A DNA stretch of 64,000 bases from Phytomonospora sp040655735 (GCF_040655735.1 NZ_JBFAKK010000012.1:1-64000), one strand, 5' to 3'. Counted from the first letter of the stretch, positions 32,771-41,686 are shown. Numbers and translations: made by a program. Notes: a model not told the origin generated them from the letters alone.

Positions 32771-33748
32771 ATGGCGATCCGGCACCGTCGCCCCCCGCGA
32801 CTAGGACGCAGGACCAGGCGCATCCTCATCGGCTGCGCCCTGCTCGCCCTGCTCGTCCCCCTGACCGGGTTCGCCCTGCGGGTCGTCATCGACCGCGCGC
32901 AAGAATGTTCCGAAATCCTCGACCTGGAGGTCGCCGCAGCACCGCCCGTCGCGCCCGCCCTGCGCGACGTCGCCGGTTCACTCAAGCGCGGCGACCTGCG
33001 CGTCAACTCCACCTGTGTCTCGGTGACCGTCACCGAGGTCGACTCCGCCGCCGTGGCCGAGGCCCTGGTCAAGGCACGCGGCGGCGAGATCGACATCGGC
33101 ACGGGCGAGGAGTCGGCGCCCGCGGCCGCGCTGCCGCACGTGTGGGTGCCGGAGTCGCGGGCGTGGAGCCTGCGCGTCGACGGCGCGGTCGACGGCGGTG
33201 GCGCCATCCTGGGCGCCCACCAGCCGTCGGTCGCGTTCAGCCCCATCGGCCTGGCCGCCGCCCACGGCGACGCCGAGAGCTTCTTCCCGAGCCTGGCCCT
33301 GGACGCCTGGGATCCCGAGAAGCTGCCCGTGTGCGTGGGCGACCCCCGGCGTGACGTGGCGGCGCTGGCGGCCTTGGCGGCCTTCGACAACGTCGGCGCG
33401 GCCACCGCGGTGAAGGTCGACGAGAAGCTCGCGCCCGGGAAGTTCCCCAAGGGCTACAAGGCGATCCCGATGTCGCGCCTCGACGTCGACGCCCACAACG
33501 CCGCCCACCCCGACGAGCCGTGGGTCCTGCTGGAGACCACGCCGGCCGTCACCGGTCTCGACTTCCCCTACGCGATGCGCGCCGACCTGTCCGGCCTGCT
33601 CAGCCAGGCCGCCGAGAAGTTCCTGGCGGTCCTCGACGACGAGGAGAACCTCGCCCGCCTCACCGGGCTGGGACTGCTCCCGCCCGACGAGTACCAGCCG
33701 GTGCTCACCACGGCGGCGGTCACGGCGGCCCTGAACGAGAGGGACTAG
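32771..33748 (+). CDS. Exported substrate-binding-like protein, VWA domain absent
   Basis: A 325-residue protein with a basic N-terminus and one signal/anchor helix (ILIGCALLALLVPLTGFALRVV). The exported part begins ILDLEVAAAPPVAPALRDVA and includes STCVSVTVTEVDSAAVAEAL and LPHVWVPESRAWSLRV. This layout resembles the binding-protein half of the actinobacterial 'substrate-binding and VWA domain' proteins, but no VWA domain follows. The start lies 4 bases after the ArsR gene, so the two are probably co-transcribed. Its stop codon TAG is inside a CTAG shared with the convergent gene. Confidence 0.6.
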   Translation: MAIRHRRPPRLGRRTRRILIGCALLALLVPLTGFALRVVIDRAQECSEILDLEVAAAPPVAPALRDVAGSLKRGDLRVNSTCVSVTVTEVDSAAVAEALVKARGGEIDIGTGEESAPAAALPHVWVPESRAWSLRVDGAVDGGGAILGAHQPSVAFSPIGLAAAHGDAESFFPSLALDAWDPEKLPVCVGDPRRDVAALAALAAFDNVGAATAVKVDEKLAPGKFPKGYKAIPMSRLDVDAHNAAHPDEPWVLLETTPAVTGLDFPYAMRADLSGLLSQAAEKFLAVLDDEENLARLTGLGLLPPDEYQPVLTTAAVTAALNERD

Positions 33749-33764
33749 GGCTTGTCCGGTGACC
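33745..33764. repeat. Solo end of a foldback element at convergent stop codons
   Basis: CTAGGGCTTGTCCGGTG matches the terminal repeat of the elements at 2104-2433 and 7854-7901, but no second end is present. The palindromic CTAG is the stop codon of both neighbouring genes, one on each strand (33746-33748 rightward, 33745-33747 leftward). The last residues of the leftward protein (SPDKP) are encoded by the repeat itself. Confidence 0.55.
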
Positions 33765-34776
33765 CGCCGCGCACGTCCTGGCGGCCCATGAGGGCGGCGA
33801 GGATGTCGTCGAGGGTCACGATGCCCACCGGGGAACCGGAGTCGGCGACGAGCACGATGTGCACGGCCGCGCGCCGCATCTGGAGCAGCAGGTCGCCGAG
33901 GCTCTTGTCGGGCGGCACCGCCGGAAGCGGCCGGATCCGGCCCGGATCGATCGCCCGGGCGCGGTCGGCGGGGTCGACGCCGATGACGTCCTTGATGTGG
34001 ATGAACCCGCGGATGCGCCGGCCCTGACGCGCGATCACCGGGAAACGCGAGAGCCCTGACGCGCAGGCAAGCTCCTCAAGTTTCTCGTTGGTGGTGTCGT
34101 CGGTGATGGTCGTGACGCCCGCCCAGGGCCGCATGGCGTCGCTGGCGTGGCGCTGGCCGAGCTCGATGGCCGCCGACAGCCGCGCGCCGTCGCTCTCCTC
34201 CAGCAGGCCGCCGGCCTGCGACTCGCTGATGAGCCCGGCGAACTCGTCGACGGTGTAGGTGTTCTTGACGGCCTCGGCCGCCTCGATCTTGAACAGTTTC
34301 AGGATCCACGACGACAGCGCCTTCATCGCCAGCAGCAGCGGGCGCGTGGCGGCGCAGAAGGCCAGCATCGGCGGCCCGAGCCAGACCACGGCCTTCTCGG
34401 GTCCGGCCAGCGCCAGGTTCTTCGGGACCATCTCGCCGAACACGGTGTGCATGTAGGTCACGAAGGTCAGCGCGATGATCAGCGCGACGGGGTGCACGAA
34501 GTCCTCCGGCAGCCCGACGGCGTGCGCGAGGGGCTCCAGGAGGTGCGCGATCGCCGGTTCGGCGACGGCGCCCAGGCCCAGCGTGCAGATCGTGATGCCG
34601 AGCTGGACGCCGGCGATCATCAACGGGAGCTGCCCCATCGCCGACAGCGCCCACCGCACCCGGCGGGAGTCGGCGTGGGCCTCCAGCGCGGTGCGGCGCG
34701 AGGCGATCAGCGCGAACTCGGCGCCGACGAAGAACGCGTTGCCCAGCAGCAGAACGGCGGTCAGGACGAGGCTCAC
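33745..34776 (-). CDS. CNNM/CorC-type membrane protein with CBS domains (short form)
   Basis: A 343-residue protein: an N-terminal CNNM (DUF21) transmembrane domain with about four helices (LVLTAVLLLGNAFFVGAEFALIA; GVQLGITICTLGLGAVAEPA; then HTVFGEMVPKNLAL), followed by a CBS pair (residues ~205-330: MRPWAGVTTITDDT and PVGIVTLDDILAALMG). The C-terminal CorC_HlyC domain of the larger neighbour is absent. Such proteins are linked to Mg2+/Co2+ transport or resistance. The start overlaps the end of the upstream paralogue by 4 bases. The last codons lie in a foldback-element end. Confidence 0.85.
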   Translation of the reverse strand: MSLVLTAVLLLGNAFFVGAEFALIASRRTALEAHADSRRVRWALSAMGQLPLMIAGVQLGITICTLGLGAVAEPAIAHLLEPLAHAVGLPEDFVHPVALIIALTFVTYMHTVFGEMVPKNLALAGPEKAVVWLGPPMLAFCAATRPLLLAMKALSSWILKLFKIEAAEAVKNTYTVDEFAGLISESQAGGLLEESDGARLSAAIELGQRHASDAMRPWAGVTTITDDTTNEKLEELACASGLSRFPVIARQGRRIRGFIHIKDVIGVDPADRARAIDPGRIRPLPAVPPDKSLGDLLLQMRRAAVHIVLVADSGSPVGIVTLDDILAALMGRQDVRGGSPDKP

Positions 34777-36137
34777 GAGTCCTCGCCTTCGCCGTCGGTG
34801 TCGGGCGGCGGGACGACCACGACCCGCTCGATGCGGTGGCGCTCGACCTCGACGACGTGGAACTCCCAGCCCTCGTGCTCCAGGGCCTCCCCGGCTTCGG
34901 GGATGTGCCCGAGGGAGGACATCAGGAAACCGGCGAGGGTCTCGTAGGGGCCGTCGGGCATCCGGAAACCGGTCTGCTCGGCCAGTTCGTCGGCGCGGAG
35001 CACGCCGTCGACCTCGTAGGGCTCGGCCGAGGACGACAGATAGTTGTCGACGTCGGTGTCGGCGTCGTCGACGGTGTCGTGCTCGTCGAAGTCGTGCTCG
35101 TCGGCGATCTCCCCGACGAGTTCCTCCACCAGGTCCTCGATGGTGACCACGCCGTCGGTCCCGCCGTACTCGTCGACGACGACCGCGATGTCGCTGCCCA
35201 TCTCGTGCAGCCGTGCCAGGAGGCTGTCGAGATCGAGGTGCTCGGGCACGAACACCGGTTCGCGCGCCACGGCCCGCACCAGCGTCGTCGCCCGGTCGGA
35301 CGGGGGCACCGACAAGACGTCGTTGACCGCCACGACGCCCACGACGTTGTCGAGAGTGTCGAGGTAGACGGGGAAGCGGCTGTGCCCGGTCTCGGCGACC
35401 GAGGCGAGCATGTCGGCGACGGTCGCCTCGGCGTTGAGCGCCTCGACGTCGACGCGCGGGGTCATCGCCTCGGCGGCGCGCTTCTCGTTGAAGCGGACCG
35501 TGCGCCGCAGTAGCCGCGCCATCTCCGGCGACAGCGTGCCCGCGCGAGCGGAGGTGACCGCGAGCAGGCCGAGCTCATGGCGGCTGCGGGCCGTCGCCAG
35601 TTCCTCCTGCGGCTCGATGCCCATCCGGCGGACCAGCCAGTTCGCGCTGCCGTTGAGGATCGTGATGAGCCAGCCGAAGACCAGCGAGAAGATCCGCTGC
35701 GGGCCGGCCGTCGCGCGCGCGATCGGCATGGGCCGCGCCAGGGCCGCGTTCTTCGGGACGAGCTCGCCGAAGACGGTCGAGACGAGCATGGCGATGACGA
35801 TGGCCAGACCCGAGGCCACGGCTGGGCCGGCGTCGCCGAGGAAACCGAGGACGGGTTCGAGGAGCCGCGCGAGGGCGGGCTGGGCCAGGTAACCGGTGAG
35901 CAGCGCGGTGATGGTGATGCCGAGCTGCGCGCCCGAGAGCTGGAAGGAGAGCCTGCGCAGCGCCGCCGACACCGAGCGCGAGCGCCGGTCGCCGGCTTCG
36001 GCGGCGGCCTCGATGGAGGGGCGGTCAACGGTGACGAGGGAGTACTCGGCGGCGACGAAGAACGCGTTTCCCACGGTGAGCAGCACGAAGACCAGCAGGG
36101 GTATCGCGGTGAGCCACGGCTCGTCTATCGGGACCAC
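34773..36137 (-). CDS. CNNM/CorC-type hemolysin-family protein with CBS and CorC_HlyC domains
   Basis: A 454-residue protein: CNNM domain with four membrane segments (LLVFVLLTVGNAFFVAAEYSLV; SGAQLGITITALLTG; VFGELVPKNAALARP), a CBS pair (residues ~215-340, ending DIAVVVDEYGGTDGVVTIEDLVEELVG) and a C-terminal CorC_HlyC domain (~360-440). The EYGGTDGVVTIED segment is diagnostic of the HlyC/CorC group. It is paired with the shorter paralogue downstream (ATGA overlap), a tandem arrangement common in actinobacteria. It follows the gene at 36153 by 15 bases. Confidence 0.88.
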   Translation of the reverse strand: MVPIDEPWLTAIPLLVFVLLTVGNAFFVAAEYSLVTVDRPSIEAAAEAGDRRSRSVSAALRRLSFQLSGAQLGITITALLTGYLAQPALARLLEPVLGFLGDAGPAVASGLAIVIAMLVSTVFGELVPKNAALARPMPIARATAGPQRIFSLVFGWLITILNGSANWLVRRMGIEPQEELATARSRHELGLLAVTSARAGTLSPEMARLLRRTVRFNEKRAAEAMTPRVDVEALNAEATVADMLASVAETGHSRFPVYLDTLDNVVGVVAVNDVLSVPPSDRATTLVRAVAREPVFVPEHLDLDSLLARLHEMGSDIAVVVDEYGGTDGVVTIEDLVEELVGEIADEHDFDEHDTVDDADTDVDNYLSSSAEPYEVDGVLRADELAEQTGFRMPDGPYETLAGFLMSSLGHIPEAGEALEHEGWEFHVVEVERHRIERVVVVPPPDTDGEGEDS

Positions 36138-36152
36138 CTCTTGCGGCGGGGC

Positions 36153-36617
36153 TTATCCACGGCTGGTGATGGTCGTCTCGGCGACCTGCACCGGGTCCGC
36201 GCCCGTGGTGTCCCACAGTCGCAGGGTGTACTCACCGTACGGCAGCGCCATGGGGACCTGCCCGGCGATCCGGCAACCCGTGATGACGAGGTTGTCGCCG
36301 AGGATGGCGGCCTTCTTGCCGGCGTCCTCCTCGGCCTTCTCGACCTTCATCGACGAGGGCGTGCCGCGTTCGAGCTTGGCCACGCCGAGGGTGAGCGAGT
36401 ACTGGCCGCCGTCGGGGCCGGTGACGACCCACAGGACGTCCTTGCCGATGTCGACGCGCTTGTCGAGGATGTGGATCTTCGGTGTTCCGCAGTCGGCGTC
36501 GGGCGGGAACTTCGGTGCGTTCGCACGCGAGTAGAGCACGGCGGCGATGATGAGGGCGCCGATGATGAGCAGCCCCTTCTTGGTTCGCCAGAAGGGTTTC
36601 TTTCCCGCGTCGGCCAC
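36153..36617 (-). CDS. Small membrane-anchored hypothetical protein
   Basis: A 154-residue protein, GTG start, with one N-terminal helix (GLLIIGALIIAAVLYSRA) and an exported beta-rich domain containing two Cys (DADCGTPKIHILDKRV and NLVITGCRIAGQVP) that could form a disulfide. No family recognised. It lies 9 bases after the large reductase gene and 15 bases before the CorC pair, so it is probably in the same transcript. Function unknown. Confidence 0.6.
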   Translation of the reverse strand: MADAGKKPFWRTKKGLLIIGALIIAAVLYSRANAPKFPPDADCGTPKIHILDKRVDIGKDVLWVVTGPDGGQYSLTLGVAKLERGTPSSMKVEKAEEDAGKKAAILGDNLVITGCRIAGQVPMALPYGEYTLRLWDTTGADPVQVAETTITSRG

Positions 36618-36626
36618 AGCGGAAGG

Positions 36627-38783
36627 TTAATCAGCCCCACGCACCGTACGCAAGAGCACCTGTGCCACGTCGACGACTTCGACCCGTTCGGACGCCTCCT
36701 TGGCGTTGACGCCGTCGCCCAGCATCGTGGCGCAGAAGGGGCAGCCGACGGCGATGGTGCGCGCGCCGGTGTCGAGGGCCTCTTCGGTGCGGTTGATATT
36801 GATGCGCGTGCCGATGGTCTCCTCCATCCACATGCGAGCGCCGCCGGCGCCGCAGCAGAAGGAGCGTTCGGCGTTGCGGGGCATCTCGGTGAGGCCTTCC
36901 TCGGCGACGGCGCCGAGGACCTCGCGGGGCGGGGTGAAGATGCGGTTGTGGCGGCCGAGGTAGCAGGGGTCGTGGTAGGTGACGCCACCGTCGACCTTGG
37001 ACACCGGGGTGAGTTTCCCGTCGGCGACGAGGGTCGCCAGCAGCTGCGTGTGGTGGACGACGTCGTAGTGCCCGCCGAGCTGGCCGTACTCGTTGCCCAG
37101 CGAGTTGAGGCAGTGCGGGCAGGTCGCCACGATCTTGGTGCTGGTCGACTCGTTGAGGCCCAGCTCGTTCAGTGTCTCGACGTTGGCCTCGGCGAGCATC
37201 GTGAAGAGGAACTCGTTGCCGATGCGGCGGGCCGGGTCGCCGGTGCAGCCCTCGCCCTTGCCGAGGATGGCGAACTTGACGCCCGCTTCGTGCAGCAGCG
37301 TGGCCACCGCGCGGGTGGTCTTCTTGGCGCGGTCGTCGAAGGCTCCGGCGCAGCCGACCCAGAACAGGTAGTCCCATTCGGTGCTGGGGTCGTCGACGCG
37401 GGGCACCTCGAAGTCGAGGCCCTTGGTCCAGTCGTCGCGGGTGTTGGGGTTGGCGCCCCAGGGGTTTCCCTTGGTCTCCAGGTTGCGCAGCATCGTGCCG
37501 GCCTCGGCGGGGAAGGCCGACTCGATCATCACCTGGTGGCGGCGCATGTCGATGATGTGGTCGACGTGCTCGATGTCGACCGGGCACTGCTCGACGCAGG
37601 CGCCGCAGGTCGTGCAGGACCACAGGACGTCGGGGTCGATGACCCCGCCGTCGGCGACCGGTCCGACCAGGGGGCGCTCGGCCTCGGCCATGGCCAGCAC
37701 GTTCACGCCGGCGAGCTGATCGGCGGTGGCGGTCTCCTCGCCGAGGGCGTCCTTGCCGCCGCCGGCCATCAGGTACGGGGCCTTGGCGTAGGCGTGCTCC
37801 CGCAGATTCATGATGAGCAGCTTCGGGGAGAGCGGCTTGTCGGTGTTCCAGGCAGGGCACTGCGACTGGCAGCGGCCGCACTCGGTGCAGGTGGTGAAGT
37901 CGAGCAGGCCCTTCCAGGTGAACTGCTCGACCTGCCCGACGCCGAAGGGGTCCTTCTCGGGGTCGGCGGTCTCGAAGTCGAGCTTCTCGCCGTTGACCGT
38001 CATCGGCTTGAGCGCGCCGAGGGCCACGCTCTCGGGGTCGCGCTTGAAGTAGATGTTGAAGAACGCGGTGAAGCGGTGCCACGCCACGCCCATGGTGATG
38101 TTGCGGGCGATGACCATGAACCACGCCATCGAGACGAGGATCTTGACCATGGCGACGATGGTGATCGCGGCCAGGACCCCGTCGCCGGCGGTGTAGAGCT
38201 TCGACAGGCCGTACCCGATCGGCGAGGCCCACGCGGGAATGTCGGCGCCCTCGGCGATCACCAGCGAGCGCAGCAGGAACTCGCACACTCCGATGGCGAC
38301 GATGGTGATCTCGACGTAGTACGCCTGCCACATCCGCGAGCCCTCGAACCGGGACTTGGGGCGCCGGGAGGGCAGGTTCAACTGGCGGATGACGATGAGC
38401 GTCAGGATGCCGATGAGCATCGTGATGGCGATGAGCTCCGAGGCGAGTGTCCACACCGGCCAGTGCGAGAACCACGGAATCGCGGCTTCGGGGTCGACGA
38501 CCTGGATGTAGGCCTCGACCAGGGTCGGCAGGAGCGCGCCGAAGGCGATGAAGACGAACCAGTGCGCCGCGCCGACGACACCCCACTGGAGCATGCGGGT
38601 GTGCCCGAGGGTTTCCTTCACCATGGTCGCGACGCGCTTGCCGGCACGGTCGGTGCGGGTCTTGTCGCTCGCGCCGAGGCGGATGACGGCGACCATGCGC
38701 AGTGCCGTGCGAACCACCATCACGACGGCGGCCGCGCTGACCACCGCCACGATCGCCAGCGCCACGATGTTCAGGGCGTCCAT
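36627..38783 (-). CDS. etfD: Membrane-bound Fe-S oxidoreductase, EtfD-like
   Basis: A 718-residue protein. The N-terminal ~260 residues hold about five to six membrane helices of the NarI-like type. Two cysteine motifs for [4Fe-4S] clusters follow: CTECGRCQSQCP (~299) and CTTCGACVEQCP (~389). Two CCG-type domains follow (for example DPCYLGRHN and SFCCGAGGARMW, with ATCPHCLNSLG). This matches the mycobacterial EtfD/Rv0338c group, which passes electrons from electron-transfer flavoprotein (fatty-acid oxidation) to menaquinone. No etfAB genes are nearby. The gene symbol rests on architecture only. Confidence 0.82.
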   Translation of the reverse strand: MDALNIVALAIVAVVSAAAVVMVVRTALRMVAVIRLGASDKTRTDRAGKRVATMVKETLGHTRMLQWGVVGAAHWFVFIAFGALLPTLVEAYIQVVDPEAAIPWFSHWPVWTLASELIAITMLIGILTLIVIRQLNLPSRRPKSRFEGSRMWQAYYVEITIVAIGVCEFLLRSLVIAEGADIPAWASPIGYGLSKLYTAGDGVLAAITIVAMVKILVSMAWFMVIARNITMGVAWHRFTAFFNIYFKRDPESVALGALKPMTVNGEKLDFETADPEKDPFGVGQVEQFTWKGLLDFTTCTECGRCQSQCPAWNTDKPLSPKLLIMNLREHAYAKAPYLMAGGGKDALGEETATADQLAGVNVLAMAEAERPLVGPVADGGVIDPDVLWSCTTCGACVEQCPVDIEHVDHIIDMRRHQVMIESAFPAEAGTMLRNLETKGNPWGANPNTRDDWTKGLDFEVPRVDDPSTEWDYLFWVGCAGAFDDRAKKTTRAVATLLHEAGVKFAILGKGEGCTGDPARRIGNEFLFTMLAEANVETLNELGLNESTSTKIVATCPHCLNSLGNEYGQLGGHYDVVHHTQLLATLVADGKLTPVSKVDGGVTYHDPCYLGRHNRIFTPPREVLGAVAEEGLTEMPRNAERSFCCGAGGARMWMEETIGTRININRTEEALDTGARTIAVGCPFCATMLGDGVNAKEASERVEVVDVAQVLLRTVRGAD

Positions 38784-38970
38784 CCGGGTCCTCCTCGGTG
38801 AGGCTGTGGGGCGCGACTCATGTTACCCGCCAGTAGCGTAGGTGTTCAGGCGCCGTGCGCACCTTATCCTCTCCCGCGGTGCGGTATTTCATGCCGAAGG
38901 TGACGAGGATCGTTCTCGCGTCGTCGGCTCCTTGTCCACTTGGGCGCCTTGGTAATGGCAGGATTTGCCT

Positions 38971-40176
38971 GTGGAACCCGTTGCCGCCGGCACCAACGAA
39001 CCAGACGGCCTGTTCGCCCTGCCCGAGGGCGCGCGGGTCGTACGCAGACGGCGCAGTCCGGCGCGCCGATCGCGGCCGGAGATCACCTACGCTCCCGTGC
39101 CCGACCCGGTCCTCATGCCGCAGCGCTCGGTGGCCGCGCCCGTCGGGCCACCGCTGTCGGGCATGGAGGAGGTCGGCACCGGTCTGCTCGACCGGCTCGA
39201 CATGATGCAGCGCGTCGCCGCCTCCGCCCCGCCCGGGCCGCTGCTCATCAACGCCGGTCCCGGCACGGGCAAGACCCACACCCTCACCCATCGCATCGCC
39301 TACCTCATCGCCGACCTCGACGTGCCCGCGCGCGAGTGCGTCGCGGTCACCCGCAGCCCTCGCGCCGCGGCGGAACTGCGCACCCGTCTCGCCGCACTCC
39401 TCGGCGAACGCGCCAAGGAGGTCACCGCCGCTCCGCTGGGCGCGCTGGCCGGCGCCGAGCCGTGGCGGCACCTGTTCGTCGACGACCTCCACGACTTCAC
39501 CGAGGCCGAGTACGGCCAGCTGCGCGAGCTCGGCGGCGACGGGCAGCTCGTCTCGGCCACCGGCGACGCCGACCAGACCCTCACCGAGGGACAGCCCGAC
39601 CTGCTCGAACGCTTCACCACCGAGCACACCGACACGCGCGTGTTCCGGCTGACCCGCAACTACCGCAGCCTGGAGACGATCCTGGCGACCGCCGGGCTGC
39701 TCGTCTCGCCGGTCGCGGTCGCCCGCTCGCGCCTGCTCCAGCCGGTCCGGCGGGAAACCCCCGCGTCGCCGCCGGTCCAGCGCTACGCCGCCGCCGACGA
39801 GGCCGAGGAGGCCGGCGTCGTCGCCGACATAGTCACCAGGCTGTCGCGCCTCGGTGTCCCGGCCCCTGAGATCGGCGTGCTCTGGTTCGGCGACCCGAAG
39901 CAGATCACCGGCGCCACCTCGCTGCGCCTGGCCGACGCCGTCGGGCGCGAGTTCCGGGTGGTCATCGTGCCCGGCGTCGACGCCGAGGCGGTCCCCGTCG
40001 ACACCGCCAACCGCCGCCGGCTCTTCGTCGCCCTGACCAGGGCGCGCGACCTCGCCTACCTCACCCACGTGGGAAACCCCTCGCCGCTGCTGTCGGAGAT
40101 GCACTCCGGGCTCGTGCGCGTCTACGGGCACGTTCCCGATGAACAGGCCAAAGGGGAGCAGCCGCGGCTGCTGTAG
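38971..40176 (+). CDS. Minimal UvrD/Rep-like helicase or nucleotide-binding protein
   Basis: A 401-residue SF1A-like protein, far smaller than typical UvrD/PcrA (~700-750 residues). Motifs in order: Walker A AGPGTGKTHT (~95), a variant motif II LFVDDLHDF (~170; the usual DE-x-Q is DD-x-H), motif III ATGDADQTL (~198), motif IV TRNYRS (~228), motif VI FVALTRARDLAYL (~352). The spacing leaves no room for normal 1B and 2B subdomains. A basic N-terminal extension of ~60 residues (RRRRSPARRSRPE) precedes it. GTG start with AGGA upstream. Its activity on DNA is uncertain; it may be a repair accessory protein. Confidence 0.72.
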   Translation: MEPVAAGTNEPDGLFALPEGARVVRRRRSPARRSRPEITYAPVPDPVLMPQRSVAAPVGPPLSGMEEVGTGLLDRLDMMQRVAASAPPGPLLINAGPGTGKTHTLTHRIAYLIADLDVPARECVAVTRSPRAAAELRTRLAALLGERAKEVTAAPLGALAGAEPWRHLFVDDLHDFTEAEYGQLRELGGDGQLVSATGDADQTLTEGQPDLLERFTTEHTDTRVFRLTRNYRSLETILATAGLLVSPVAVARSRLLQPVRRETPASPPVQRYAAADEAEEAGVVADIVTRLSRLGVPAPEIGVLWFGDPKQITGATSLRLADAVGREFRVVIVPGVDAEAVPVDTANRRRLFVALTRARDLAYLTHVGNPSPLLSEMHSGLVRVYGHVPDEQAKGEQPRLL

Positions 40177-40337
40177 CCGCGTATCGGGGAGTATCGGAAT
40201 TATCGAATAGTCGTCGATAGAACGGTCGACGCCGAACGATCACGCCCACTGGCTGGGCGGATTCACGCCGGTAGATGGCACACTTGCCCTCACGAGTTAC
40301 CGTGTCCGCAAGACGATCCCCTCGAAGGAGACGGCAG

Positions 40338-41120
40338 ATGTCCACGTACGGACCGCCACCTGGTGGTGGCTATGGCCAGCCGCAGGACCCGTACGGCCAG
40401 CAGCAGCCGCCGTACGGGCAGCAGCCGCCCGCCGGAGGGGGCTATGGCCAGCCCCAAGACCCTTATGGTCAGCCCCAGCAGCCGCCGCACGACCCGTATG
40501 GGCAGCCGGTGCAGCAGCCCGACCCTTATGGTCAGCCCCCCGTTTACGGGCAGCCCGACCCCTACAACCCGTCACCGGCCTCGGCGCCGCCATACGGTCC
40601 GACCTCCGCGCCCCCCTTCGGCGCCCCCGGACAGCCGTGGCAGCCGCCCGCCCCGATGCCCCCGCAGAAGAGCAGCAGCTCCGGGCCCCTCATCGCCGGA
40701 CTCATCGTCCTGGTCGTGCTGGTCCTCGGTGGCGGCGCGATCTGGTTCTTCGCCTCCCAGGGCGACGACGACGGCAACAACACCGCCAACACCGGCACTT
40801 CGGCCTCCCCGACGCCCACCGACGAGGAGACCACGCCGGACGAGGAGACCACTCCTCCCCCTGACACCAGCGACCCCGTCCTCGCGCAGGAAGGCGACTG
40901 CCTCCAGGCGGTCGAACTCGACGACGGCTCCGGCTACGACGCCGAGCTGATGTCGTCGTGCAAGGAGGGCAAGGACGTCTACGTGGTCTTCGACCGCATC
41001 GACGGCGTGTACGACGAGAAGGAGTGCGACACGGCCCGTACCGAGTTCTGGTACAAGGTCCAAAGCCCCATCGGGGAGACCTTCGACGTGACGCTCTGCG
41101 CCGAGATCTACCGGGACTAG
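40338..41120 (+). CDS. YGQP-repeat membrane-anchored protein
   Basis: A 260-residue protein: a ~110-residue repeat region of PYGQPQ-type units, one transmembrane helix (GPLIAGLIVLVVLVLGGGAIWFFA), a Thr/Glu/Pro linker (TPTDEETTPDEETTPPPDTS) and an exported domain of ~70 residues. That domain contains three cysteines (EGDCLQAVEL, SSCKEGKDV, KECDTARTEF) and a further Cys near the end (VTLCAEIYRD), suggesting two disulfides, as in many actinobacterial septum/wall-associated DUF4190/DUF4352-like tails. AAGGAG precedes the ATG. The repeat resembles that of the 27492 protein, but the rest is unrelated. Confidence 0.7.
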   Translation: MSTYGPPPGGGYGQPQDPYGQQQPPYGQQPPAGGGYGQPQDPYGQPQQPPHDPYGQPVQQPDPYGQPPVYGQPDPYNPSPASAPPYGPTSAPPFGAPGQPWQPPAPMPPQKSSSSGPLIAGLIVLVVLVLGGGAIWFFASQGDDDGNNTANTGTSASPTPTDEETTPDEETTPPPDTSDPVLAQEGDCLQAVELDDGSGYDAELMSSCKEGKDVYVVFDRIDGVYDEKECDTARTEFWYKVQSPIGETFDVTLCAEIYRD

Positions 41121-41133
41121 AACCGCTTCGAGG

Positions 41134-41163
41134 AACCGCCACCGCGAAGTCGCGGTGGCGGTT
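41134..41163 (+). terminator. 13-bp perfect hairpin terminator
   Basis: AACCGCCACCGCG pairs perfectly with CGCGGTGGCGGTT around AAGT, 14 bases after the stop of the repeat protein, followed by TTCTCGT. A typical intrinsic terminator for the gene ending at 41120. Confidence 0.85.
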
Positions 41164-41227
41164 TCTCGTATACGGCTTGTCCGTAGAGTTCAGGGAAGAC
41201 CCACAAAGCCCCGAAAGAGAGAGATTC

Positions 41228-41629
41228 ATGAACCGCATGACGCGCCGGATCGCGACGATCGTGGCGGCGGGCGCCTTCGCCCTCCCCACCCTGGCCGCCT
41301 GTGGCGCGGCGGAACAGGCGGTGGACTGCGCGAACCTCACCGGAACCGTCACCGAGAGCATCGGCAGCATCGCCGGAGATCCCGCTGCTCTCAAGGACCA
41401 GGCGACCAAACTGCGCGAACAGGCGGCCGACGTCGGTGACGCCGAACTCAAAGAGGCCGTGAACACGCTCGCCGACCACTTCGACCGCCTCGCCGAACTC
41501 CAGGAGAAGGCGGCCAACGCCCCCGCCTCCTTGACGCCGGCGGAGGCCGAGGAGATGACCAAGCTCGCGGGCGACATCCCGACGCAGGCCGGCACCATCA
41601 CGACGAAGTGCTCGGACGTGACCAGCTAG
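41228..41629 (+). CDS. Putative lipoprotein, unknown function
   Basis: A 133-residue protein with a twin-charged N-terminus (MNRMTRRIATIV), hydrophobic stretch and lipobox LAAC at residues ~22-25, so the mature protein should be lipid-anchored on the outer face of the membrane. The rest is a helical, alanine-rich domain (LKDQATKLREQAADVGD, LADHFDRLAELQEKAAN) with two more cysteines. A purine-rich AAAGAGAGAG precedes the ATG. It is flanked by intrinsic terminators on both sides, so it is a single-gene unit. Confidence 0.72.
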   Translation: MNRMTRRIATIVAAGAFALPTLAACGAAEQAVDCANLTGTVTESIGSIAGDPAALKDQATKLREQAADVGDAELKEAVNTLADHFDRLAELQEKAANAPASLTPAEAEEMTKLAGDIPTQAGTITTKCSDVTS

Positions 41630-41646
41630 CGGACCGGATTTCGACG

Positions 41647-41679
41647 ACCGCTCGCCCCTTCGCGGGGCGGGCGGTTTTT
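41647..41679 (+). terminator. Intrinsic terminator with T run
   Basis: ACCGCTCGCCCC pairs with GGGGCGGGCGGT over 12 positions (one G-T pair) around TTCGC, followed by TTTTT. It lies 18 bases after the lipoprotein stop. Confidence 0.88.
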
Positions 41680-41686
41680 CGTGCAC

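Noticed and set aside
35577..38801. Rightward open frame of more than 1000 codons
   Set aside because: Antisense of the EtfD-like and CorC genes. Long antisense frames are expected in DNA with GC-rich third positions, and the product has no recognisable motif.
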